Source of the DNA: Chlamydomonas sphaeroides
Taxonomy: Eukaryota > Chlorophyta > Chlorophyceae > Chlamydomonadales > Chlamydomonadaceae
Assembly: GCA_001662425.1 (NCBI GenBank)
Contig: BDDC01000150.1
Location: forward strand, 11,736-75,735
Direction: 5' to 3'
Length of the DNA: 64,000 nt
Below, one piece after another: positions 11,801-21,800 of the stretch. Every line of letters starts with the position of its first letter. Within the stretch, counting starts at the first letter, position 1. The translations under genes were made by a program, and so were the position numbers. The notes beneath the pieces are model-generated. The model saw nothing but the letters and a program-made list of their open reading frames with translations, did not search any database and had not been told where the DNA came from.

Positions 11801-13245
11801 GAGGAAAGGGAACAAGGCCGGAGGGGCCGGGCAGGGCAGTGCGGCAGTGGAAGAGCTATCACGAGCAGCGCAGGCAGGGCAGGTCAGGGTGGGGCGGGGC
11901 AGCTGCGGTGGGCAGCAGGAGATGCGGTGGGCTGGGCAGCTGCGGAGGGCAGCGGGAGGGGCAGGGCGCCCAGCCTCTCCCTCCGCTCTCGCATGCCCTG
12001 CCTCCCCTCGCACCTTCCCCCTCGCATCGCGCCCCTCTTGCCACCTCCGCCCTCCCCGCCGCCTGACGGCCCGGCCCCCGCAGATCGCGCTCCTGGCGCA
12101 CCCCGCGCAGCGCCCGCCGCAGCGATCCATGCGGGCCTCCCCCCTGGACCTGGCAGGTGGGGCGACATGGGCGGTGGGTTGGTGGGAGGGGCAGCGGGGC
12201 GCTGGGTGGGTCCGCCCCAGGGCCCGGCTGGGTGGGGCGGCGGGGAGCAGCCCTGGCGCAGCCCCTGCAGCCGTCTGGGCAGCCATCTGAGCAGCGGGGC
12301 AGCAAGACGCCAGAGCAACCCATGTACCCAGGTTAGGCACTGGTCGTTGTTGTTCACTGAGGGTTGTGGACTGCTGTGACCACTGGAGTTTAGTCGCTCG
12401 AGCTGAGGCCGCCACATCGACCAGGAGCATATACGCCCGACCCTGTCACTGGACAGCACTCCGCCCATCGCTGCCCCCTGGACCCCGCAGCCATGCCGCC
12501 CCAGCCCACCGCAGCATCCGCGCCGCCGTCCGCGGCGGCAGCCCCGCCTGGCGGCGGCGGCGGCTACGGCGGCGGCGGCGGTGGCCACTTGGCAGCCCCG
12601 CAGCTGCCGCAGACCGCCGCCGCGCCACAGCCGAGGCCGCAGCAGTCGCTGCTGCCGACGTCGACGGCGGCGGTGGCGGCAGGATGGCCGCCGGGGGCGG
12701 CTCGGCCCTCGCCGCGGGTTCCGTCGCCGGCGTCGGCGTCGCCGTCAGCTGTCGGCCCGCTGGCGGTGGCGGCAGCGGCATGGCCGGCCGGCGGCGCCCG
12801 GTTCTCGGCAACGGCATCGCCAGCTTCGTCGTCACCGGCGGCGTCAGGTCCGCTGGCGGTGGCAGCAGCGGCGGTAGCGGCGGGCGCACCGCCACCGCCG
12901 CCGTACCACAGCTCCCTGACCGCCGTCGGCGTAGTGCCGCCGCCGGCAGCGCCGCCGATGATTGACCTCCTCTCGGCAGACTTCCGGCCGCCAGTTCCGC
13001 CGCCGCCTCTGGCAGCGCCTTCAGGCCCTCCAGCGGCACCGCCGCAACCCTATGCAGGGGCCGCCAGCGGCGCGGATGGGGCCGCCGCGGCCGCGGCATC
13101 GCAGGCGGTGCAGCAGGCGGCTGCGGCAGCGGCACCGGCAGGTGTGCCGCCGGACTGGGCGGCGGCGCTGCAGAGCTGCGACGGCGGCGGCGCCAGCGCG
13201 GGGGCTGCTCCTGGGACACCATACAATGGTCCCAGCCTTCTGTAG
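8856..13245 (+). CDS. BABAM1: MERIT40/BABAM1-like subunit of a BRISC/BRCA1-A type deubiquitinase complex, 544 aa, 8 exons
   Basis: Exons: 8856-8996, 9229-9273, 9690-9932, 10639-10827, 11281-11376, 11501-11593, 12084-12156, 12491-13245 (TAG). Phases close to 545 codons. The order of segments follows animal MERIT40: VVFVLDLC opening strand of the vWA-like fold and a helix ending CVAMFAQAK; HRFGLAVIR; ETVQWEGHGLTASAEGL (animal DSAWLSGLTSDPREL); LRVILLYCRS (animal RTILVYSRP); LFVHDKA; DVYSWLE; a helix with AGSHLARKVTALM; then IALLAHPAQRPPQ (animal AKLLAHPLQRP). MERIT40 holds together BRCC36-containing complexes that cut K63-linked ubiquitin chains. Insertions of Ala, Pro and Gly separate the core blocks, and exon 8 adds a 250-residue low-complexity tail ending at a short hydrophobic IDLLSADF patch that the animal protein lacks. 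Introns 4 and 6 hold diverged copies of the preceding exon ends. Confidence 0.8.
10531..10600. repeat. tandem repeat, 10-base unit x 7
   Basis: Seven exact copies of CCCGCCACCT lie in intron 3 of the MERIT40-like gene, 38 bases before the exon 4 acceptor; a variant copy follows. The pyrimidine-rich unit extends the polypyrimidine tract and could affect splicing. Confidence 0.95.
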
Positions 13246-13692
13246 TGCTGTTGAGGAGCCTATGGGCACACGTGCACGATGATCAGTGTTCGGCATCCGT
13301 TTGACGCGCTGGATGTGCACTGCGGATATCAGGAGGCGTTGGGTAGGCGCTGGGCGGACGCCGCCTTTCCTAGCAGCCGGTATCACGGTATTAGGAAGGT
13401 TGGCGCATGAAATTTAGGGCCGTTGGGGGAAGAGGTGTATAGGTCCCGGCACGCGGCAGGAGAGGTTGGTGGCCGGAGGCCCTGGGAAACCCTAATCGGT
13501 TCCGAGCCCTAACGACGAGCCGCAGAGTATGCATGCTATGAAAACACTGCGTTAGACACTGCTGGAAAGCGGCACGAGCGGAAGTTAACCGTACTCCGTC
13601 TTTTGGCCTTGGAGGTTCCATCCACGCAGCCACAAAGCTCCCAGGTGGTACACGATTCACATAGTCAATAAATCACACGTGAAAACGCGCCT
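13246..13692. other. 3' region of the MERIT40-like gene and promoter of the next gene
   Basis: Both flanking genes run rightward, so this 447-base gap should hold the 3' untranslated region and polyadenylation site of the first and the promoter of the second. It is less GC-rich than the exons. I see no TGTAA signal and no supported coding sequence. Confidence 0.45.
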
Positions 13693-14613
13693 ATGGTGTT
13701 AACGCCGCAGGCGGCCTCGCGCGACAGTCCTGCGCTTAACGCGTCGGGCGCCGCCAGGGACATCGCAATCAGCATCGATGTCGCACCATGTGCTGTAACA
13801 CATGAGGGACGCAATCATCGCGCGACGGTCTTGCGGCGACTCCATTCTCATTCGCGGGACTCCGTGGATGTCTCCCGCGCCCTGACCTCCCACTTGGAAG
13901 GCCTGCTATCCCAGGTTGGTCCAGGGTACGGACGATGTAGTGGGCCCCACAGCGATGTAAGGAACTTGGGGTTTACGTGACCCACCTTTTGCAAACGGCT
14001 ACCGCAGGCGCAAGGCCTGCAAGAGCTGATTTCGACAGCTCTGAAGGTCATGGAGGCACGAAAGCAGCCTGCGCGGCTGCCGGACGTCTCGGAGCCTCCC
14101 GAATGTACCCACGATTGCTCGCCGTTCGCGGCGCCGCAGCCTGATCCCATGGCGCCATTTTCGCCCTGCACCCAGCTGAAGCGGCTGAGCTCGGTGGCCT
14201 TCAGCTGCGACGGCAGCGACTGCAGCATCCGCGACGACAGCTGCGCTCCCAGCCCCGCGGCCAAACGCCGCGCCCTGGACGGACCCTTCCAGTTCATGCC
14301 CATCCACCCGGCGCCGCTGGCAGCCTCGCACCTTCTGCCCTGCGAACCGCTGTCGTGCTTCCCGCCAAGGGCCTACTCCGAGACGACGGGCGCCATGGCC
14401 ATCAGCCGCGACAGCTCGGTGGCGGGCCTGCCGCTCTGCGTGTCCCGCAGTCCCTCGGACCCCATGTTGCCGGCGTGCTCCTGGCTCGTGCCTCAGCCCC
14501 TGTGCAGCCCCAGCCCCACCTCGCCGGGATCGAAGGCGTGCGCGCTTCCGCCGCTGCCCCTGCCGCGCGCTCCGCTGCTGCCGCTCGTCGGGACCGCGGC
14601 AGAGCCGCTCTGA
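13693..14613 (+). CDS. unknown Ser/Pro-rich protein, 275 aa, 2 exons
   Basis: Exon 1 is 13693-13914, starting at ATG; exon 2 is 14008-14613 (TGA). The GT-AG intron of 93 bases is phase 0 and both exons are open throughout. Residues 55-90 look helical (RALTSHLEGLLSQ joined to AQGLQELISTALKVMEARK). The rest is Ser/Pro/Cys-rich with short charged patches such as AAKRRALDGPF, suggesting disorder and a possible nuclear basic motif. No domain is recognised. Codon use in exon 1 is less GC-biased than in neighbours, so the start is less certain than the second exon. Function cannot be assigned. Confidence 0.55.
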
Positions 14614-17252
14614 CTCTCGCGGCGCACGTCTACTGCACCCTCACCCTCAGCAGCATCCCACTATCGGGCATGCTGCTATTTTTGAGGAACCGGCTGAGGC
14701 TCGCCGCGGCCCCGCGCACGGCCATAGCCCTGCTGAGTGCTGATGATGTACAAAAGTATTAAAAAATCAGGTGTGCGCCTGCGCTGGGTGGTGGCGCAGC
14801 TCTGGCGCGCGGACAGAAGCAGGTCTTACTGCTCCATGCTGCGGAATCGCGCATGATTGGAGCGGGGGTGGCGTGTGTACCGGGAGGGTTGTGGGCCGGG
14901 AGCTCGGGTCTGGAGCTCGGGCTGTGGGCCGGGCGGTGCCAGCCAGCTGGCGGTTTTGGGTGGTACTGGCGGTTTTGGGTGGTACTAAGAGTGGTCGGTG
15001 TGTTACGGTTGGCACGGGTGTGGAGCGGCTGTGGAATGCGAGCGAGCGTTGCGAAGCGAGCACGCGCCGCGCTGTGCGCTGCCGCCAGGCTTGCGCACGG
15101 GGCGGGGCTGGCCGAGGGGCGTGTGTGGCGCCTGCTGGCAAGGCTCGTGTTGCCGCAGCCTGTAGGGCGCTACTGGGGCCCGGGGAGGTGCGGCCGGTGT
15201 GCTGACGTCACACCGGAGGACACGGGCGGCAGGCGCCGAGTGGCGCAGGGTCGTGCGGGTTCTGGCAGCGGGAGGTTGTGGCGGGTGTGCTCGTGCGAGG
15301 CGTGCTGCAAGGGCTGACGGAGCTGCTGTTGGCGAGTCGCGGTCGTTGTGCAATAAAGCGCTCGATTGGGCTGTGGCGGCCGTCCAGCCCGGCAAGGCCG
15401 CGGGCTTGGCCGCGGCGCCGCAGTCAGCACTGAGAGGCGCCGCCACATGAACGTGTGCGGCCTGCGGCGGGCCCCGGGTGCATTGTGTGCGGCGCATCGT
15501 AATCGCGTGTTTGTTGTGGCGTGTGTGCAAACTGCTGCGAGAAATGTGGCCGTCTAGGATGCGTACAAGGTGTGTGGAGGCCAAGGGCAGCAGGAGGGGG
15601 CCCTGCCGCCAGGCTGGCTGCAGCCCCGCTGGTTATTTTCGGCTCGCCGTCGCGCTCTTGTGTGTGAGTGTGCGGTGCTGTGCATGAGCGTTTCGAGATC
15701 GGCCGCCGGCCTGGGGGCGGGCGGGCCGCGACAGCTCCCAAAAGCGCCGGCCTTCGCTCGGAGTATTTCGTTGGGTTTTGTTGTCCCTCGTTTTCTCAAG
15801 TACAAAAAGGCTAGGGAGGATCCGTTGCTCCAATTCTGTGTGTGTCGGCGTTGCACCACCATGTACAAGGTTGGGCGTTGCGTGGCCGCGTGGGCCGCAG
15901 CCGTGGGCCCGCCCTCTGGGCTGCGCGAGCCTGATGGCCCCAGGTCCATGCAAGGCCCGGCCGCATGCGCGGCGGCGCAGGGACGCCGAGACGGCTCCTT
16001 CGGCCGGGCTTTTGGTGCGGACCTGAGGCTTGGCTTACATACGGCCGGGCTGCGGCAATGCCGGCGGCCGCCTTGCCATGACCTGCTCGATAGCAGGGCG
16101 AGGCGAGCCGGGTGTATGCTGCCGCAGATGGCGCTCAGCGGATGTAGGGACGTTGCTGTGCTGCGTTTGCTGTGCTGCGTTTGCTGTGCTGCCTTGCGTT
16201 GCGTTGCGGTGTTAGTTGCGACAGGCTGCCGCTGGCGTTCCGTGCTGGGACTCTGGGGCCTGGGGGCCTCTCGCGCGCTCGCGTGCACCTCACGGAGCCG
16301 GCGGTTGGCGTCTGTGGACTGGCCTGGCAGGGGGCGCCGGCGGCGGCTGGGCTGCCGCTGGCCTCTCGCGTGCTGGGACTCTGCGGGCAGGGGCGAAGGC
16401 CGTCACGTGCATGCATGGCGCCATGACTACATCGCTGCATATACTGAGTGGTCAAGGTGCACCATGCGAGGATGTTGAGTTGTTGCATTTACTGTTGATG
16501 TTGATGTACAGTACGGCATGAGCATGGCCATGGGCACGGGCCCCACGTGCGAAGCGGTGGGGCGAACGCGCGGCCTCAACCGTGCATCGCATATGTACCT
16601 GTATGCAGAGCGCCCGTCGGGCCGTTGGCGGGGTAGGTGCACAGGCACGGCCGCCGTGGTCAGGCGAGCCGCTGTGGTGCGGCTGGGCTTGACGCCCTGT
16701 GTGTGCCCTGGCGGAGCCAGGAGGTGGGCGCGCCCGCCGCCGCGGAGCACCTTTGCTGTGTGCGCGCGCTCATGCGCCTAACGGTTGCATGTAACCCAAT
16801 GTAACGCACGCCGTTGTCGCGGGTCCGGCGCCCAGCAGCGGCCAGGGCTCTGACGAAGGGCCTTTCACTCGGGGAGCAGCGGCCTCGCCAGCAGGCAGGG
16901 CCCGCCCTCGCCGCCAGCTGCAGCCACCAACACAGCTGCGCCTCCGTTTGCCGGCGGCAGCGGCCGAGTCCGCCCCCGCCGCCGCCGCTTGTAATGCAGG
17001 CACGCCTGGATTTGAGCTAGTTGCATCTGTAAGCCCTTCTGCCACGCTGAGGGGCCCGCTGCAGGACTACAGCGCGCATGGACCATGGAGACCGCTAGTG
17101 ACAGCAGGCATGTGCGACAGAGATGCGTACTCCGGGCACGGCCGGCGGGGTGCTTAGGGCGAGCTAGGCTTTGAGGGCCCTCGACCGCCTCTCACCGGCT
17201 GCACGGCGTACACGGATGGCAGCGGCACCGAGGAAGGCCAGGCAGGGGCTCA

Positions 17253-17427
17253 GGGGCTGTGGGGCTGTGGGGCTGTGGGGCTGTGGGGCTGTGGGGCTGT
17301 GGGTCTGTGGGTCTGTGGGTCTGTGGGTCTGTGGGTCTGTGGGTCGGTGGGTCTGTGGGTCTGTGGGTCTGTGGGTCTGTGGGGCTGTGGGGCTGTGGGG
17401 CTGTGGGGCTGTGGGGCTGTGGGGCTG
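17253..17427. repeat. octamer tandem array (GGGGCTGT and GGGTCTGT variants), about 22 copies
   Basis: The array is 175 bases of an 8-base unit. The outer copies read GGGGCTGT, while a central block reads GGGTCTGT with one GGGTCGGT copy. The nested variant block shows that the array grew by internal duplication. The G-rich strand has regularly spaced GGGG runs and could form G-quadruplexes. Confidence 0.95.
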
Positions 17428-18696
17428 CAGCCGCCACGCTGCACACGGAGTTTCGCAGGACGCCCTGCTGCGGGGCCGCCCTCATGCCCAACTCCTCCAA
17501 CAGCCCCTCTCCGTTGCAGCACCCTCGCCGTTGTAGGGGGCGACTGGGGCTTGCTGAGGCGGCTCGCTGCTCTCTGCCATGTTGAGAAGGAGGGGACAGT
17601 CACCTGGAGGAGCGGTTGCGGCTGCGCGCTGGCTGTGATCGCTAGCCGTGACGCTGTGTGTTTATGTTCGGCCCTTTCGTGTTCGCAGGGGGCTGCGGGC
17701 AAGTCAAGCGGTGTCACGGACATGGCTGGGGCAAGCCTGCGTGCAAGTAAAGGATTGGCTCAGGTACCCTTCAATGAATTCCAAGGTGGTTCTAAATTCA
17801 AAAAGAATGGCTGGAATGAACCTCGCCCACCGGCCTCTCATTTGCACAAGTGCACGGCCGCCATCTCAACAGTCGCCGCCCTAGCAGCTACGCTGGCTAT
17901 AACTTGAAAGTCAGACACTGCCAGGAGGCAGGGCCCACCCTCGCCACAAATAGACCAACTCAGCCCTTAAACTTGAGATACTCAGCCCCCAACACCGCTA
18001 CCCTGCCGCTTGGCGCTGCTAGCTGAGGCTGAGCTCGGCCACCTGCCGGGCTGCCGCGGCCTCGCCCCCGCTGCCGCCGCCGCCGCTGTTCGGCCCGGCG
18101 GTGGCGGCGGCCGTACTGCTGCCAGCGGAGGGCCCACCCCGGGCCCCGCTGTCGGCGAGGTCTTGCGGCCACGCTTGCGGGGCCGCGGCCTCGGCCGCCA
18201 CCCCCACCCGCTGACCTACCGCCCGGCCCCAGCCCGTCGCCGCCCCGCCCCTGCCTGGCGAGCGGTGCGGCGGGCGCCTCAGCAGGGGAGCTCCGCAGCT
18301 CCCCTGCGCCCGAGGCGACCTTCCAGAGTGCTCGTCCGTGAGCCGGCAGACGGTCGCGGTTCTACATTTTACAATTTAACATCCAATTTCGTGGAAACGA
18401 GTAAAACACTGCCTTACGCTGCCTCCCGAAACGCGTAGTGGAAGGCAGACCGCCCAGTTCCCTTCATCGTACAGGCATCGGCCCGTAAGAGGTCTGTTCT
18501 GAGACGCCCCCGCTGTGCAGCAAGCTCCGTAAGAAGTTGAGCTCTTGTTCTAGAGCTCTCATTGGCTGCGGTGAGGGAGCAAAACCCGGTCACGCAATCA
18601 ATTTTATGGTGTCGACTTTTGTTTCGATTCGAACAGGCGTCGCAGCCGCTTCTATGCGCCATTGGTATTAGTTAGCCATGTTAACAGCCCCAAAAG

Positions 18697-18733
18697 CAAG
18701 CTGGCAGCTTGTGCGGACTCTACAGAGTCCGCA
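18697..18733. other. two adjacent perfect hairpins, tRNA-like fragment
   Basis: CAAGCT-GGC-AGCTTG at 18697-18711 is followed directly by TGCGGACTC-TACA-GAGTCCGCA at 18712-18733 (9-bp stem, 4-base loop). Read on the minus strand, the sequence before them (TTAGCGGTAGA) resembles a tRNA D-loop. The anticodon-like stem is too long and no GTTCGA T-loop follows, so this is not a normal tRNA; a tRNA-derived relic is possible. Confidence 0.4.
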
Positions 18734-18838
18734 ATTCTACCGCTAAGCAACTAAGCTCGGGTGCCTCAACAGTATTATATCAATCTTGGACATTTATTAC
18801 ACAGGCGACGAAAGGTTGCGGCTGACAGGGCTGGCAAA

Positions 18839-21800
18839 ATGAGCTGGCTCCTGTGCTGTGTGGGCGCTCCTGGACCCCCACCGCAGCGCGCAGCAGAGTC
18901 TGCTCAACAGACAACTAGAAGCCATGTAGCTGCGGTTTCCCCGGCGACACATGCCGTGCCAGCTCCGGACGCACCGAAAGCACACGATGATCAGCTGAGT
19001 ACTGTGCAAGAGTTAAGTAAGGTATGTTGCGCATCCTCGCGGAGCGTTGACGGCTATGCCGCGGTGCGACCTGCGGACTCGATTCCCGAGCTTGCGCGAG
19101 TGCCGCTGTGCTTCTTGCGCCTGCAAGCGACTGGTTGTCTGCCCTTAGTTATATCCAGTCATCGCATGAGTCAGGTGGTAATACTGGAAGGTTTTCATGC
19201 CGTCCTGACGCCACCTGTCGCTCACCCTGTGCGTGCCCCCACCGCGCAGCTCGGCAATGTCATGCGTGCTTGCACAGCCATACCCGGCTCCAGTCACCAC
19301 CAGCTTTCTCGCATCTGCGCTATCCTGGCGGACCATTTCGGCGTGGCCCTCGTCAGGTGGGCCTCACCACGAGGCGGCAGCGGGGTCGCTCCCCACCCGC
19401 GAGCTCCGGCGCAGCCTGCTGCCCAGCAGCATTCAAAGCCGGACCCGGCGCTCCGCTCACACACTAGCACACACACGTGATAAACACACGTGACAAACAC
19501 ACTCGTGCTCACGCCCCGCAGCGCCTCCGTCATGTCGCCCACGGGCATGTGCTGCCTGCCGCTGGCGGCCGCGGGCCGCCTGGCGAAGCTGTGTCCGCTG
19601 GGGCTGCCGCACTTCTGCGACGCGCGGCAGCCGGGCAGCGCGTTCCTGGTGTCGGACCAGCAGGTGCGTCACAGGTCGCATTCAATAAAGCCCAACATAG
19701 TATCTGAAGCAATTCAATTGTTGATCGAACACGTGTGAAGCGCGGCAGCGGGGCAGCGGGGCCCTCTCCCATCCGGTGCTGGTATGGGAGCAGCAGGAAG
19801 GGACGTGGCATGGACTTTGAATCGGTTGCCTCTTTGGGGCGACATTCACTCCCCAAGAGCTGCCCTGCCTCCCCAGCGCCCTCTCACGGCCTACCGCACA
19901 GTCCCCACAACGCTGCAGCCCATCCCCGTCCCCGCCTCCTCACGCCACCTTCCTCGTCTCCCCCGATCCCACGCGCCTTTCCACTGCACGTGCCTCCTGT
20001 CCCCGCTCCGCTCTGCCCCGCCCTGCCACTGATATCGAGTGCAATGACCATGTAGACACGTTTGCCAGCCCTCGTATCGGCCGTGCCCCACTTGTGCCGT
20101 GCCGCCAACACCCTACACTGCGCCTGGCTCCCTCTCCCGCCCTCGGCACATCCCCCGCCGGGACCACCTCACTGCCCGTGCCGCCCCCCATCCTGTCCCT
20201 GCCCCACCCCTGCCTCGCCCTTCCATTGGTATCGAATGCAATGACCATGTAGACACGTTTCCCAGCCCTCGTGTCGGCCGTGCCCCCCGTGTGCCGTGTC
20301 CGCCCCCGCAACCTTACCCCCGCCCCGCCCCGCCCTGCCCACCCTACAGCGCTTCCTGCGCCGCTGCGCTTTCGAGGCCGCACCCCTCCCGCCCGACTGG
20401 GAGGCGCTGCGGTCCGGCGGCGGCCTCAAGTCGTTCGTGGCGTCGGCCATCAGCGTGGGGCCCGACACGGCGGCGGTGCTGACGCTGGCGGACGAGCGCG
20501 AGAGCAAGTTCGATGGCGCAGTGTAGGTGGCGGCGGCACCATCGGGCGGGTCTGAAGCGGAGTGCGGGTGCTGGGGTCCGGTCGGGCGCGGGTCTGTGGG
20601 CAAGGGGCAGGGCGGGATGCGGGCGGGTCGGGGCGGAAGGCGGGGGAAGGCTGGGCGAAAGGCGGCGGTGGTTGTGGGGGCGCTGCAGGGACAGCCCCGG
20701 TGGGAGCCCCAACGCCTCCCCTCTCCTTGGACCACCTTTCCCTCCGCCCGCAGCTGGGAGGCCAGCCTGGGCCTGGTGTCCGCCTGCTTCGGCCACCTCT
20801 TCCGCGACCGCCTGCTCAGCGGCTATGCGGCGGTTGGCGAGGAGCTGAGCGGCGTGGAGAGCCTGGAGGAGCTGGTGCGGGGGCTGGCGCGGTGCGTAGT
20901 GCGCCTGCAGAGCGGTGAGTGGGCTCCTCGGGCAGGAGTGGGCCCCGCATGCGAAGAAGCAGAATGGGAAGCGCATGGGAGCTGGCGCTTGGTGGTGGCT
21001 GCGCGCCGGAGCCGGAGCGGTGCATCCAAGTCGGGGCCGAGGGTGGCGCTGGCGCTGGGGTGGATGGAATGGGATGACTGGGACCGGGGTCAGGGTAGGA
21101 CGGACAAGGCGGACGGAGGCTGCGCGCTGCGCGCTTGGGGGTGCTGCTGACTGCCCGCCGCGGCCAACCGCCACGCCCGCAGAAAAGCTGCAGCACATTC
21201 GCCTGACATGTCGCGTCGCGTGCATCTCATCGGACGCCGCGTCAGCCATCATCTTTGACGAAAACCTGCCGTACGGATCCATACTGCCATCGATGGCGGG
21301 ACACGAAGAGGCGGCGGCTGCGGCCGCAGCCGCAGGGACCAGCGGCAGCGTCGCCGCCGTCAGCCCGGCGCACCCGAGGCCCGGGGCCGCCGGGGCGGCG
21401 GCGGCCATTCCGACGTTCCGGCGGCCGTCGGCGCCGCCGCTGGCGATGGCCGCCGCCGCCGCCGCGGCAGCCGCAGCGGGGCGCGGCAGTCCGCTGCTCA
21501 CGGGCGACGGCTCGTTGCGCGGTCCGGCGGCGGCGGGGCGGGCGGGCAGCCTCGGCGGCGGCCCGGAGGCGGCAGCTGGTCAGGTGCCGAGCCAGTCGCC
21601 CAGCCCCTTCCTCACGCCCCGGGGGAGGTGCGTTGGGCTCCCAGCCCGGGGCGCCCGCCGGGCCTGCTGCTGCCGCACCTAGCCTTACCACTCGGCACGT
21701 ACCCTAGCCCCAACCCTGTCTCCCCTCGCCACCACATCCCCTCCTGCCCCAGCAGGATGGCCCGGCTGTCCGCCCTGTCCCCCAGCCCCACGCCCGACCC

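Larger units (their letters stand above)
14614..18838. other. 4.2-kb stretch without a supported gene
   Basis: Frames here are short, out of register and unlike the high-GC3 exons elsewhere. Contents: two copies of a 19-base unit (GGCGGTTTTGGGTGGTACT) at 14949-14986; TGCTGTGCTGCGTT-type repeats at 16148-16200; two TGTAA motifs at 16790-16804, the usual green-algal poly(A) signal, perhaps ending an unseen transcript; an octamer tandem array at 17253-17427; a pair of hairpins at 18697-18733. A Gly/Ala-rich minus-strand frame at 18207-18019 has exon-like composition, but I could not link it to a start. The last few hundred bases should hold the promoter of the kinase gene. Confidence 0.4.

Noticed and set aside
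18019..18207. Gly/Ala-rich minus-strand frame that could be a terminal exon
   Set aside because: Composition fits, but the start is only GTG and no upstream exon with a consistent phase or any domain was found.
18414..18662. 83-residue minus-strand ATG frame
   Set aside because: Codon use is unlike the window's real exons (low GC3), there is no hydrophobic or domain pattern, and it overlaps promoter sequence.
18690..18765. tRNA gene
   Set aside because: The D-arm resemblance is not matched by a 7-base acceptor stem, a 5-bp anticodon stem with 7-base loop, or a T-loop.
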